Shown piece by piece: positions 24,152 to 32,617 of a stretch of DNA of 53,695 nucleotides. The stretch spans positions 1 through 53,695 of the forward strand of contig NZ_BHZE01000020.1 of NCBI RefSeq assembly GCF_003851885.1, given 5' to 3'. The notes below the pieces were generated by a model that was given only the letters and a program-made list of their open reading frames with translations, was not told the DNA's origin and did no database searches. Numbering within the stretch: position 1 is the stretch's first letter; each line of letters opens with the position of its first letter. Position numbers and translations under genes: made by a program. This DNA comes from Thermaurantimonas aggregans. GTDB taxonomy: Bacteria > Bacteroidota > Bacteroidia > Flavobacteriales > Schleiferiaceae.

Positions 24152-24982
24152 TTAGGTCTTTTGAGCCTTCTGAAGGATATTTAAAATGAGTTCAGACTTA
24201 ATGAAAGGTTTAATCGCTTGTAAATCTACTTCAAAATCAACAATTCCTTCTGAATAAGGTGAGATCTCATATGGGTTGTAGAAAAATTTAATTTTTGTAT
24301 CAGTTATTGTAAAATTGTTAGGGATAAAAAATTCATTATCTGCTATAAAATAAATAGTGTTTTCATACGATAGATTATCACCTATTCCCTTAGCTTTTCT
24401 GAAGTATTTTTCACAGATTTTCACCAAATTTTCGTTTACGACTAAAATACTGTCAAGCGTCAAGCGATTTCCATTAAACAGGTTATAGTTCAAAATTTTA
24501 GAAAGTTCTAAGCCATGTGCCCCACCTCTGAAAGTATATGAATACATATCAATACTGAGCAATCCATTTTTGTTGTAAAGAACATTAAGTGTATAGGTCG
24601 TTTCCCAAGGTAAATCATAGTCTGGGAATTCTTTTAATAAATTTCTGTATTCTTCTGTTAAAATATCAATTAATTCGTCCAAATTTTTCGCAGTTGATGT
24701 TTCGTCTCCTTCGAGATAAAGAATTTCTTTTTCAATGTCTAATTCAATGTTTACAGCTACCTTATCGCTTACCCCCGATTTAATGTCTAGAGTTTGTATT
24801 TTCACCGACATGCAAGGACCTAAATCTGAAGAACAATCACCAATTTGCTTATGTCGATTTTTAATGGAATATTGGATGGAATCAATATTTTGATTAGAAA
24901 ATCCAGACGAACCGTCTTCGTATTGACATGAAACAATGTTAATGATCGTTGCAATAAAAAGAAATGGAATGAGTAATCTCAT
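24152..24982 (-). CDS. DUF3298/DUF4163-like lipoprotein
   Basis: A 276-residue lipoprotein: signal MRLLIPFLFIATIINIVSC with the lipobox cysteine C19. The C-terminal two thirds resemble the DUF4163-DUF3298 (RsiV C-terminal-like) pair: ETTYTLNVLYNKNGLLSIDMYSYTFRGG near residue 125, then YNLFNGNRLTLDSILVVNENLVKI near residue 165 and a final ISPYSEG segment. Proteins with this pair are exported, often periplasmic, and their function is unknown apart from RsiV, which binds lysozyme. It is monocistronic, 61 bases downstream of the RND adaptor gene on the same strand. Confidence 0.72.
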   Translation of the reverse strand: MRLLIPFLFIATIINIVSCQYEDGSSGFSNQNIDSIQYSIKNRHKQIGDCSSDLGPCMSVKIQTLDIKSGVSDKVAVNIELDIEKEILYLEGDETSTAKNLDELIDILTEEYRNLLKEFPDYDLPWETTYTLNVLYNKNGLLSIDMYSYTFRGGAHGLELSKILNYNLFNGNRLTLDSILVVNENLVKICEKYFRKAKGIGDNLSYENTIYFIADNEFFIPNNFTITDTKIKFFYNPYEISPYSEGIVDFEVDLQAIKPFIKSELILNILQKAQKT

Positions 24983-25043
24983 TTGTTTCGCTATTTAATT
25001 GCTAAAGTACACAAATAGTGAATATATGTATAATTTTTCCGTA

Positions 25044-26165
25044 TTATTCTTCAGCTAAAATAGCTTCTTTAAGAATTTCAGCTCCAATTGTGACAATTGG
25101 ATAGCCCGATATCTGATCAGAATCGATGATAAAGTTTGAAGAATTTCTCTTAATTACTTGTACAGGTATAAGTTTAAAAGTGGAATTGCTCGTTTGAATG
25201 AAAATGTACTCTTTATCATCAAATATAAACAAACTATTTCGAGGAATCAAATAGCCTGATAAAGAGTCAGAAAATGCAAAAGCTGAGACCGATTCACCGA
25301 CGATTAAATTTTGCGATTTTTCCTTTGGATGACAATGTATAACTATCGATTTTGTTTCGTTTTCAACAAACGAAGAAATGTTGATCACTTCCGCTTCTCT
25401 CAAGGTGTTGTCAGATATGGTTTTAAAATAAATAGTATGAATGTTTTTTAAAGATGAATAGGTAGATGGACTTACAAAAACTTCAATATGCAAGTGTTCG
25501 CTATTTTGAATTGTAAATAAAAGAGTATTTGATTCAATGTAAGAACCTTGATTGATTAAAACACTTGACACCACTCCATTGCTCGGTGAAAGAAGTACAA
25601 CATCTGAATAGAGAGAGCCGTTTAGAATGTTTTTAGCATTAAAACCAAGAGAGGTTATCAATTTTTCTTGTGATTTAAATACTGCTAATGATTGAAAATA
25701 TGCATTTTTAGCCATCTCAAGAGTTCTAATAGATGTGGCAGAGTCTCTGAGTAAAAGTTTTTGTCTTTCGTATTCTAAAGAATCTGTTCTTAATTGTATG
25801 TAATCACTTAAAAACTTCTGTTGAATAGTTAAGATTTCTGGGTGTTTTATTCTACATAGAATATCTCCTTTTTTTACTCTTGATCCTTGATAAACGCGTA
25901 CATCATCGATATAACCTCTTGTTAAAGAGTAAACAGAAAAAATACTTTGGGGAGGTGCTAATACTATGCCATTTAATAGAATGGTATCGGAGTAAAAATT
26001 CCTATTTATTTTACTCGATGTTATAAACTTTAGTTTCGTATCGTCTTCAGAAAATTCAACGATTTCTGGCAGAATATTATTTGTTTCTTTTTGAATTACT
26101 TCTTCATTTGAGCAAGAAAGAAGAAGAATAGAGAAAAGTGAAACAAAAATCACACTAGAATTCAT
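25044..26165 (-). CDS. RND efflux periplasmic adaptor lipoprotein
   Basis: The membrane-fusion protein of the metal-efflux system, 373 residues. The lipobox cysteine is C18 (FSILLLSC). The lipoyl half-motifs are FSVYSLTRGYIDDVRVYQGSRVKKGDILCRI near residue 78 and LLSPSNGVVSSVLINQGSYI near residue 191, with a short helical hairpin between them (QQKFLSDYIQLRTDSLEYERQK). The beta-barrel and membrane-proximal domains follow to the end. It resembles CusB/CzcB of Bacteroidota, although the N-terminal Met cluster of CusB is missing. The ATG overlaps the RND gene's 3' end by 11 bases, so synthesis is coupled. Confidence 0.88.
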   Translation of the reverse strand: MNSSVIFVSLFSILLLSCSNEEVIQKETNNILPEIVEFSEDDTKLKFITSSKINRNFYSDTILLNGIVLAPPQSIFSVYSLTRGYIDDVRVYQGSRVKKGDILCRIKHPEILTIQQKFLSDYIQLRTDSLEYERQKLLLRDSATSIRTLEMAKNAYFQSLAVFKSQEKLITSLGFNAKNILNGSLYSDVVLLSPSNGVVSSVLINQGSYIESNTLLFTIQNSEHLHIEVFVSPSTYSSLKNIHTIYFKTISDNTLREAEVINISSFVENETKSIVIHCHPKEKSQNLIVGESVSAFAFSDSLSGYLIPRNSLFIFDDKEYIFIQTSNSTFKLIPVQVIKRNSSNFIIDSDQISGYPIVTIGAEILKEAILAEE

Positions 26166-29100
26166 CTGATAAAAAATTTAGTTCGTTAAGGAGTAATTGA
26201 TATTGTAATAAGGTATTTAAGTAATTAATTTCTGTGGCAGTTGAAAGTGAAATACTTTGCAAAAATTCAAAGACAGAAATACTTCCATTTTTAAATTCTG
26301 AAAAGGCAGTTGTTCGAATTTTTCGGCTGTATTGTTGCTGGAATTCGGTATATTGCTGCAGTTGATTTTGGATTTCGATCAGAGATATTACCAAGCCTTT
26401 GATTTTATTTTTTAGCTCGTTTAGTGAATATTCTGATTGTTTAATGGATTTTACCCATTCAATTTGAGCTTGTTTTATGCGCGCAATAGTTGCGTGGGGA
26501 ATTAAGGGAATTTGAATGCCAACCATAATTCCTTGAAAACTGCGGATACCATCTAAACTTTGATTAAAATACCCCAATTGTATATCTGGGAAAAATGAAC
26601 TCTTTTGAATGGATAGATTTGCTCTGGCAATGGCTTGTGATAGTTCTAAATCTCTAATAAAAAAGTCGGAAAGTTTTTGGCCATCAGTAATGTAGCGAAT
26701 TGAAATAGAAGAATCGGCCACTTCGATTTGAGTTTGTGGATCGAGACCAATAAGCGATTTAAGATCAGCTTCGTTTCGGGAAAGTTGAGCCAAATAGGTT
26801 TTATAACGTAAAGAGGTTTCTCTAAACCTGCTTTCGAGTAACATGATGTCGAGAGGTTTTGCTGCACCACTGGTTTTTAGGGCTTCAAGAGAATTTTTAA
26901 GTTGTTCATATTGATTGTTTTCAAATTCAAAGAGTTGAAGGGTCCATTTGCTGATGAGCCATTGATACCAGGCGGCTGTGATATCGCGAATAAGAATTTT
27001 ATTGGCAATCTCAAATCTGTTTATCAATTGTTTTTGGCTTAGAGCTGCTCTTTTGTATAATGCAAGCTGGCGTCCGATTGATTGCAGGTTTTGAAATATT
27101 TCTAAATTGTAGTCATTGAATTCGTAATTGATTTGACCATAGGTAAGCATGGCTGATGTTGCCCCTGGATCAAGAGCGATAATTTTTTCGAGTCGAGCTA
27201 TTTGTATATCAGATTTGGCGTTGAAAATCAAAGGATTGTTTTTTAAGCCCAATTGAATGGCTTCTTCGAGCGTTAGTTTTTTTATTGGATTTTGACTGTA
27301 AGCTGAAAAACCAAATAGGAGTAACACAATGGTTATTGGAGTTTTTCCAAGAAAGCTGCCTTTGTCGCCTCTGTTCAGGACATAGTAGGCCGACGGCAGC
27401 ACAAAAAGCGTAAGGAGCGTCGCTGTAATTAAACCTCCGATTACCACTGTAGCCAGTGGTCGTTGCACTTCTGCTCCGGCAGATGTACTAATGGCCATTG
27501 GAAGAAAGCCTAAAGCAGCAACACTACCGGTCATCAGAACGGGCCTCAGACGCGTAGAGCAGGCATCGACGAGAATATTCTTTAAAGGATGGTCTGGATT
27601 TTTTCGGTGACGGTCAATGATAACGGACATCAATACCACTCCATTGAGCACCGCTACACCAAAAAGAGCAATAAAACCGATCGCAGCAGAAATGCTGAAG
27701 GGCATGCCTCGGAGCAGCAATGCGAATACACCGCCAATAGATGCCATCGGAACTACTGAAAATATCAAAAGTGAGGATTTCAGGCTGTTAAAAGCCATAA
27801 ACAAGAGCAATAAAATGATCATTAAAACAAGGGGTAACACCAACGTGAGTCTTAGCGTAGCGCGCTGCAGGTTTTCAAATTGCCCGCCGTAATCGAGCAA
27901 TACACCTGGAGGAAAAACTACAGATTGTTTAACGTGCTTCTCAATGTCGGATACAACTGATTTTATGTCTCTTCCGCGCACATTTATGCCGATTTCTACC
28001 TTCCGAAGACCGCGTTCGCGGGAGATTTGTCGGGTGCCGCTGATTTCTTTTTCTATTATTAAGTTGCTGAGCGATAGACTATTTTTATCTGTTTTTACCG
28101 GAATGAGGTGTAAAGGCAGATTTGGGGTGGCGCTGTTCATACGCACTACCACATCAAATTTCCGTTCGTTTTCGTAGAGTTCGCTTGCCTTAACCCCAGC
28201 TACAAGGCTTTGCACAGCTGTATTTATTTGGTCGATTTGAATGCCCGCAGTGGATGCCATCATGCGGTTGATTTCAAACACACGAATGGGTAAGCCGGTA
28301 TTTTTCTCCAGTTTTACATCGGCAGCACCCTCAGTAGCTGAGGCAATTTTGTAAATCTCGGCGGCTACCCGATTGAGTACAGCTCGGTCTTCACCCAGCA
28401 CCTTGATGGTGATATCGGACTTGCTTCCAGAGAGCAGTTCATTGAAACGCAGTTGAATAGGTTGCGAAAATTCTAATTGAATGCCCGGCAAAGTGTTTTC
28501 GAGCTTTGACTTCATGGCTTCTACGAGTTCATCTTTTGTTTTAGCGGATACCCAAGTTTTCTTCGGTTTCATGATGATCATGATATCCGCTTCTTCAATA
28601 GCCATGGGATCAGTAGGTACTTCCGGAGCACCAATTTTTGACACGACGTGTTTGACTTCGGGAAAATTTTCCAAAAGAGTTTTTTCGACTGCAGTAGTTG
28701 TCTGAATCATTTTTTCCAGCGATGAGCCAGGTTCGATGAGTACCTGCAGAGCAAGGTCGCCTTCTTCGAGGCTGGGGATGAATTCGGCACCTCTGTTTAG
28801 CAAAATGACTACTGATGTGGCAAAGAGCAGTATAGCAGTTGCTACAGTAGCTTTTGCATGGTGGAGAATTGTGTGTAAATATTTGGTGTAAAAATGCTCT
28901 AATCGCTTGTGCAGCCATTCAGAAAGGGGCAAATGCTTGTCATCAGGCTTTAACCACAGGGCACATAGCATGGGCACATATGTGATGGAGAGAACGAAAG
29001 ACCCTATCAGGGCAAATGATATGGTCAGCACCATGGGTTTAAACATTTTGCCCTCGACACCTTCGAAGGCCAGAACGGGCAATAACACCAGCAAAATGAT

Positions 29101-30459
29101 GGCAATCCCGAAGAAGGCCTTGCTGTAAATGCCTGCAGTGTGGTCAGACAACTCTTTTCTGAATGGAATCTTTGAAGCCAGCAAATGGGGTTTGCGCAAT
29201 TCGAAGAAGTGTATGACCCCTTCGGTTACGATCACAGCTCCGTCCACGATGATGCCGAAATCAATTGCGCCAAGTGACATAAGATTGGCCGATACTCCTG
29301 CCAGCCGCATCATACTGAAAGCAAAGAGCATCGAAAGTGGAATGATGCTGGCTGTAATCAGAGCGGCTTTGATACTTCCCAAAAAAATTACCAACACTAC
29401 GACTACAATGATGGCGCCTTCGGTCAGATTTTTAATGACGGTGTCGATGGTTCTACCGATCAGCTCAGAGCGGTCGAGAAACGGTTCGATGGATACACCC
29501 GGTGGCAGAAGAGTCTGCACCTTTGCCATGCGCTCATGTACGTTATTAAGTACCTTCGACGAACTTTGGTCTTTGAGCATCATAGTAATGCCACCCACTA
29601 CTTCACCTTTCCCATCCATTGTAGTGGCTCCATAGCGCATGGCATGTCCAGGTCGCACATCGGCCACCTGTGAGACAAGCACCACGGAGTTGCCTCTCAA
29701 ACCAAGCGGAATGTTCTGAATATCTCGCTCACTGCGTGCGCGGCCATCACTTTTCAGGTACACGGCGTTAGGTCCGGCAGCGACATAACCGCTTCCGGCA
29801 CTTGCATTGTTGGTGCCGATGGCCTGCACCAGTTCATCAACAGAAAAGTTGTACTGCATCATCATCTCAGGCTTGTAGGCTACTTCGTATTGCTTTACAT
29901 ATCCGCCTAAAGAGGAGATGTCAATCACACCTTCGATGCCAGCTAAGTATTTTTTCACAATCCAATCTTGAATGGTGCGCAGATCGTAGAGGGAGTACTG
30001 ATGCGTGTAAGCAGGGTCAACTCGCAGCACATATTGGTAAATCTCTCCAAGCCCGGTTGTGATCGGAAGCATTTCGGGTTTACCATATTCAATGGGTATT
30101 TCGTCGCTCAGAATGCTGAGCTGCTCACCGATGAGCTGCCGGCAACGCATGATGTCGCGATGCTCTTCGAAGACTACGGTGATCACGCTTAAGCCATACC
30201 GCGTGATGCTGCGCAACTCCACTACCCCGGGCAGGTTGGCCATTTTGCGCTCCACTGGGGCGGTGATGAAGTATTCCACCTCTTCAGCCGACAAGGCTGG
30301 CGAAAAGGTGACAATCTGCACCTGATTGTTGGTGATGTCAGGTACGGCGTCGAGCGGTAGCTGGAGCATCGACCACACGCCCCACACGGCCAGCAACACT
30401 ACTCCGGCACTGATCAATATAGGATTGAATATGCTGAAATGAATGATTTTGCGAATCAT
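26155..30459 (-). CDS. Heavy-metal RND pump fused to a TolC-like outer-membrane factor
   Basis: A 1,434-residue fusion. Residues 1 to about 1035 are an HME-RND transporter (VPDITNNQVQIVTFSPALSAEE and PGSSLEKMI motifs, 12 expected membrane helices). TM4 carries D400, D406 and E413 in DFGIIVDGAVIVTEG, matching CzcA D402/D408/E415 and pointing to divalent cations (Zn/Co/Cd) rather than Cu/Ag. Residues about 1042-1060 (TIVLLLFGFSAYSQNP) look like a signal peptide. From there to the end is a TolC-type OMF (LTLEEAIQLGLKNNPLIFNAK, then coiled helices). Such fusions are known in Bacteroidota. ATG 30459 is preferred to TTG 30474. G+C drops sharply at the junction. Confidence 0.92.
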   Translation of the reverse strand: MIRKIIHFSIFNPILISAGVVLLAVWGVWSMLQLPLDAVPDITNNQVQIVTFSPALSAEEVEYFITAPVERKMANLPGVVELRSITRYGLSVITVVFEEHRDIMRCRQLIGEQLSILSDEIPIEYGKPEMLPITTGLGEIYQYVLRVDPAYTHQYSLYDLRTIQDWIVKKYLAGIEGVIDISSLGGYVKQYEVAYKPEMMMQYNFSVDELVQAIGTNNASAGSGYVAAGPNAVYLKSDGRARSERDIQNIPLGLRGNSVVLVSQVADVRPGHAMRYGATTMDGKGEVVGGITMMLKDQSSSKVLNNVHERMAKVQTLLPPGVSIEPFLDRSELIGRTIDTVIKNLTEGAIIVVVVLVIFLGSIKAALITASIIPLSMLFAFSMMRLAGVSANLMSLGAIDFGIIVDGAVIVTEGVIHFFELRKPHLLASKIPFRKELSDHTAGIYSKAFFGIAIILLVLLPVLAFEGVEGKMFKPMVLTISFALIGSFVLSITYVPMLCALWLKPDDKHLPLSEWLHKRLEHFYTKYLHTILHHAKATVATAILLFATSVVILLNRGAEFIPSLEEGDLALQVLIEPGSSLEKMIQTTTAVEKTLLENFPEVKHVVSKIGAPEVPTDPMAIEEADIMIIMKPKKTWVSAKTKDELVEAMKSKLENTLPGIQLEFSQPIQLRFNELLSGSKSDITIKVLGEDRAVLNRVAAEIYKIASATEGAADVKLEKNTGLPIRVFEINRMMASTAGIQIDQINTAVQSLVAGVKASELYENERKFDVVVRMNSATPNLPLHLIPVKTDKNSLSLSNLIIEKEISGTRQISRERGLRKVEIGINVRGRDIKSVVSDIEKHVKQSVVFPPGVLLDYGGQFENLQRATLRLTLVLPLVLMIILLLLFMAFNSLKSSLLIFSVVPMASIGGVFALLLRGMPFSISAAIGFIALFGVAVLNGVVLMSVIIDRHRKNPDHPLKNILVDACSTRLRPVLMTGSVAALGFLPMAISTSAGAEVQRPLATVVIGGLITATLLTLFVLPSAYYVLNRGDKGSFLGKTPITIVLLLFGFSAYSQNPIKKLTLEEAIQLGLKNNPLIFNAKSDIQIARLEKIIALDPGATSAMLTYGQINYEFNDYNLEIFQNLQSIGRQLALYKRAALSQKQLINRFEIANKILIRDITAAWYQWLISKWTLQLFEFENNQYEQLKNSLEALKTSGAAKPLDIMLLESRFRETSLRYKTYLAQLSRNEADLKSLIGLDPQTQIEVADSSISIRYITDGQKLSDFFIRDLELSQAIARANLSIQKSSFFPDIQLGYFNQSLDGIRSFQGIMVGIQIPLIPHATIARIKQAQIEWVKSIKQSEYSLNELKNKIKGLVISLIEIQNQLQQYTEFQQQYSRKIRTTAFSEFKNGSISVFEFLQSISLSTATEINYLNTLLQYQLLLNELNFLSDEF

Positions 30460-30520
30460 AATCAGGAAAACCAAAAAATTTTTTGAAAATGGAAAGAGAA
30501 TCGAAAACCCCGAAGAAAAT

Positions 30521-30913
30521 TTATCCCAATACGGGCGGGCCTCTGAAACAGTGAGCGTCGATTAATGCGTACTGGTGAAGACGCTCGTGTTTGGGTATTG
30601 TAATTTTAGAGGAGGAATACAGAACAGAATTTTCTAAAGAAAGCGCTACTGGAGCTGTAATGGGTGCAGCGGCAAATTGAAAAGATTTGTAAGAAGAGTT
30701 GTTTTTAAAATTATCTAAATGATTTTCACCAATGTCGAACGAAAATATTTTTTTGAGAAAATCAACTATACCCTCCGGCGTTTCAGATGTAGGTGTTTCA
30801 AAGAAGTGATTTTCAGTAGAAAGGGGATGAACGCAGTGCTCGTGGGGCAGCATAGCGTGCAAATGCATCACCAGCATAGCCGCCCAAAGGAGTATATTTC
30901 GCACCCATTTCAT
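30521..30913 (-). CDS. Small His-containing exported protein upstream of metal pump
   Basis: A 130-residue protein without a recognised domain. It begins MKWVRNILLWAAMLVMHLHA, a signal peptide or membrane anchor. H18 and H24-x-H26-C-x-H29 follow in LHAMLPHEHCVHP. It ends with DAHCFRGPPVLG. Small His-rich proteins with a C-terminal RGPP-like end sit in front of Bacteroidota HME-RND genes in my memory, so a periplasmic metal-binding or sensing role is an inference. It lies 61 bases upstream of the pump on the same strand. I chose ATG 30913 over a GTG three bases earlier. Confidence 0.65.
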   Translation of the reverse strand: MKWVRNILLWAAMLVMHLHAMLPHEHCVHPLSTENHFFETPTSETPEGIVDFLKKIFSFDIGENHLDNFKNNSSYKSFQFAAAPITAPVALSLENSVLYSSSKITIPKHERLHQYALIDAHCFRGPPVLG

Positions 30914-30918
30914 CACTA

Positions 30919-30926
30919 CAAAGGTA
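30919..30926 (-). promoter_or_regulatory. -7 box (TACCTTTG) of the metal-efflux operon
   Basis: On the minus strand TACCTTTG matches TAnnTTTG exactly. It ends only 5 bases before the ATG at 30913, so a transcript from it would start at or next to the start codon. The divergent tadA ATG is at 30947. Confidence 0.45.
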
Positions 30927-30946
30927 AAGCGAAGAGATTAACGTTC

Positions 30947-31378
30947 ATGATCGGACACGAATATTTTATGCGCTTGGCGCTAAAGGAAGCCGAAGCAGCT
31001 TTCAAAAAAGGCGAGATACCCGTAGGAGCCGTAATTGTAAGTGAAGAAGTCATTATTGCAAAAGGGCACAATCAGACCGAAGCGCTGGACGACGTTACGG
31101 CTCATGCCGAAATGATTGCCATCACTTCGGCAGCTAACGCCATTGGCAGCAAATACCTTCGCAACTGTACGCTCTATGTGACCCTGGAGCCGTGTGTGAT
31201 GTGTGCCGGAGCGCTTTATTGGGCACAAATTGGCCGTGTGGTGTACGGTGCTACTGACGAAAAAAGGGGATTCACGCGGGTGGGAAATTTATTGCACCCT
31301 AAGACAGAGCTAATTGGTGGTATCCTTCAGGAGGAGGCAGAATCCTTATTACGAGAATTTTTTCGCAAATTAAGATAA
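30947..31378 (+). CDS. tadA: tRNA-specific adenosine deaminase
   Basis: The 143-residue protein makes inosine at tRNA-Arg position 34. It has the cytidine-deaminase fold: zinc ligands and catalytic Glu in TAHAEMIAI near residue 50, then LEPCVMCAGAL near residue 80, with the family motif IGRVVYGATDEKRGF behind it. The ATG at 30947 is chosen because the reading frame upstream runs through the divergent gene and has no family sequence. M8 is a possible later start. It faces the metal-efflux operon across 33 bases. Confidence 0.94.
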   Translation: MIGHEYFMRLALKEAEAAFKKGEIPVGAVIVSEEVIIAKGHNQTEALDDVTAHAEMIAITSAANAIGSKYLRNCTLYVTLEPCVMCAGALYWAQIGRVVYGATDEKRGFTRVGNLLHPKTELIGGILQEEAESLLREFFRKLR

Positions 31379-31543
31379 AGTCACATAATTGATATGTTTC
31401 TCAATTTTGGAACAAAGTCTTTTTTAGGGAATTATTTAGGCGTATTGTGTTTGCTTAAAATGCAGTAAAACAGATAATTAAAAACATCAGAGATATTGGC
31501 ACTCGTCTTGGCAATTCCAAAATAAACCCCAAAACCCACCAAG

Positions 31544-32014
31544 ATGAAAACCACCACACCTAACTACGTAAAATGGCTTCGAATAGCTTTTCTGGTACTT
31601 ACAGCCCTTTCACTGCTCGAACTGGCCGGAGCTACTTTTACCGAATTTAGATTTTTGTGGGGATACAGTTTTTTGATTGTTTCAACCTTAATCGTACTGA
31701 CCTATGCCCTACTCGGCAGGCCGTATTTCCGTATGGATACCACCAGTGATGTGATGGAATTTGAAAATGGCTTTTCCATGTTTGATTTTTTAGACAAGTA
31801 CCTGATTGTAAAACGCGACAAAGTGCTTCATATGGCTATCGAAGATCGCTTGCTCAAAAGAGTACTCGTCGTGCAATATGAAGAATTGGGCGAGGTACAG
31901 GAAATGGAGTTTGAAATCAGCTTTTTGTCTGAAAAACAGGTTATAGAGATTAAAAAGGACATAGAGCGCATCAAGGGAAACAAGGTACTGAGCGACTACA
32001 ATGCCGTAGTATAA
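31544..32014 (+). CDS. Uncharacterised membrane protein, two helices plus PH-like domain
   Basis: A 156-residue protein I do not recognise. Two membrane helices (about residues 9-30 and 38-57: LRIAFLVLTALSLLELAGA and LWGYSFLIVSTLIVLTYAL) are followed by a soluble part of about 95 residues whose strand pattern (FRMDTTSDVMEFENG, LIVKRDKVLHMAI, ISFLSEKQVIEIKKDIERI) suits a PH-like fold ending in a helix. Small helix-hairpin plus PH-like proteins are common and mostly unassigned. It stands alone, 165 bases after tadA. Those 165 bases show no clear signal. Confidence 0.65.
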   Translation: MKTTTPNYVKWLRIAFLVLTALSLLELAGATFTEFRFLWGYSFLIVSTLIVLTYALLGRPYFRMDTTSDVMEFENGFSMFDFLDKYLIVKRDKVLHMAIEDRLLKRVLVVQYEELGEVQEMEFEISFLSEKQVIEIKKDIERIKGNKVLSDYNAVV

Positions 32015-32060
32015 GTCACCGGAAGATTCTGTCCCAAAAGTCATATATTTGTCGAAATTT

Positions 32061-32480
32061 ATGATCATGTATCCCGAAGAACTCATCGCTCCCATGCGTG
32101 CCGATCTGGTTAATGCCGGATTTACCGAAACTCGAACAGCCGAAGAAGTTGAAAAATACATAAAGCAAACACCGGGCACTGTACTGGTGATGGTAAACTC
32201 GGTGTGTGGCTGCGCAGCTGCCAATGCTCGTCCGGCCGTGAAGTTGGCTGTAAAACATTCGAAAAGGCCTGACCATCTGATCACTGTATTTGCCGGCAAC
32301 GATGTGGAGGCCGTAAAAAAAGCCCGTGAATACATGCTGCCCTTCCCCCCATCGTCCCCTTCTATTGCTTTGTTTAAGGATGGTATGCTTGTACACATGA
32401 TTGAGCGACACCACATCGAGGGCAGGCCTGCCGAGTTGATAGCGCAAAATTTAATTTCGGCTTTCGAGGAATATTGTTAA
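32061..32480 (+). CDS. Bacilliredoxin of the BrxA/BrxB (YphP/YqiW) family
   Basis: A 139-residue thioredoxin-fold protein with the family's active site CGC in VNSVCGCAAANARPAV near residue 48, preceded by the opening MYPEELIAPMRADL. Bacillus members remove bacillithiol from proteins. Bacteroidota homologues are widespread, and some of these species do make bacillithiol, but the thiol used here is unknown. The end HHIEGRPAELIAQNLISAFEEYC matches the family. ATG 32061 is chosen; 32067 is possible. A -7 box TATATTTG (32044-32051) ends 9 bases before it, and a terminator follows the stop. Confidence 0.9.
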   Translation: MIMYPEELIAPMRADLVNAGFTETRTAEEVEKYIKQTPGTVLVMVNSVCGCAAANARPAVKLAVKHSKRPDHLITVFAGNDVEAVKKAREYMLPFPPSSPSIALFKDGMLVHMIERHHIEGRPAELIAQNLISAFEEYC

Positions 32481-32485
32481 AAATG

Positions 32486-32514
32486 AAAAATCCCGCTAAG
32501 CTGCGGGATTTTTT
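32486..32514 (+). terminator. Rho-independent terminator of the bacilliredoxin gene
   Basis: AAATCCCGC (32488-32496) pairs with GCGGGATTT (32503-32511) around a 6-base loop, followed by T residues on the plus strand and flanked by A residues on the other. It also lies just past the 3' end of tRNA-Arg on the minus strand, so it may work in both directions. Confidence 0.85.
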
Positions 32515-32522
32515 ACTTTCAG

Positions 32523-32594
32523 TGGCCCCACCAGGAATCGAACCTGGATTTAAAGTTTAGGAAACTTCCGTTCTATCCATTGAACTATGGGGCC
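32523..32594 (-). tRNA. tRNA-Arg (CCU)
   Basis: A 72-base cloverleaf on the minus strand. The acceptor stem GGCCCCA pairs with TGGGGCC, followed by discriminator A (no encoded CCA). The D arm is GTTC/GAAC. The anticodon arm GAAGT-TTCCTAA-ACTTT gives anticodon CCT (codon AGG), and the T arm CCAGG-TTCGATT-CCTGG is perfect. Confidence 0.96.
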
Positions 32595-32617
32595 TTGATT
32601 TGGCTCTGCAAAGGTAT

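Noticed and set aside
29129-29635. Open frame of 168 codons on the plus strand
   Set aside because: It is antisense to the well-conserved RND transporter and rich in S/T/M/P with no recognisable motif.
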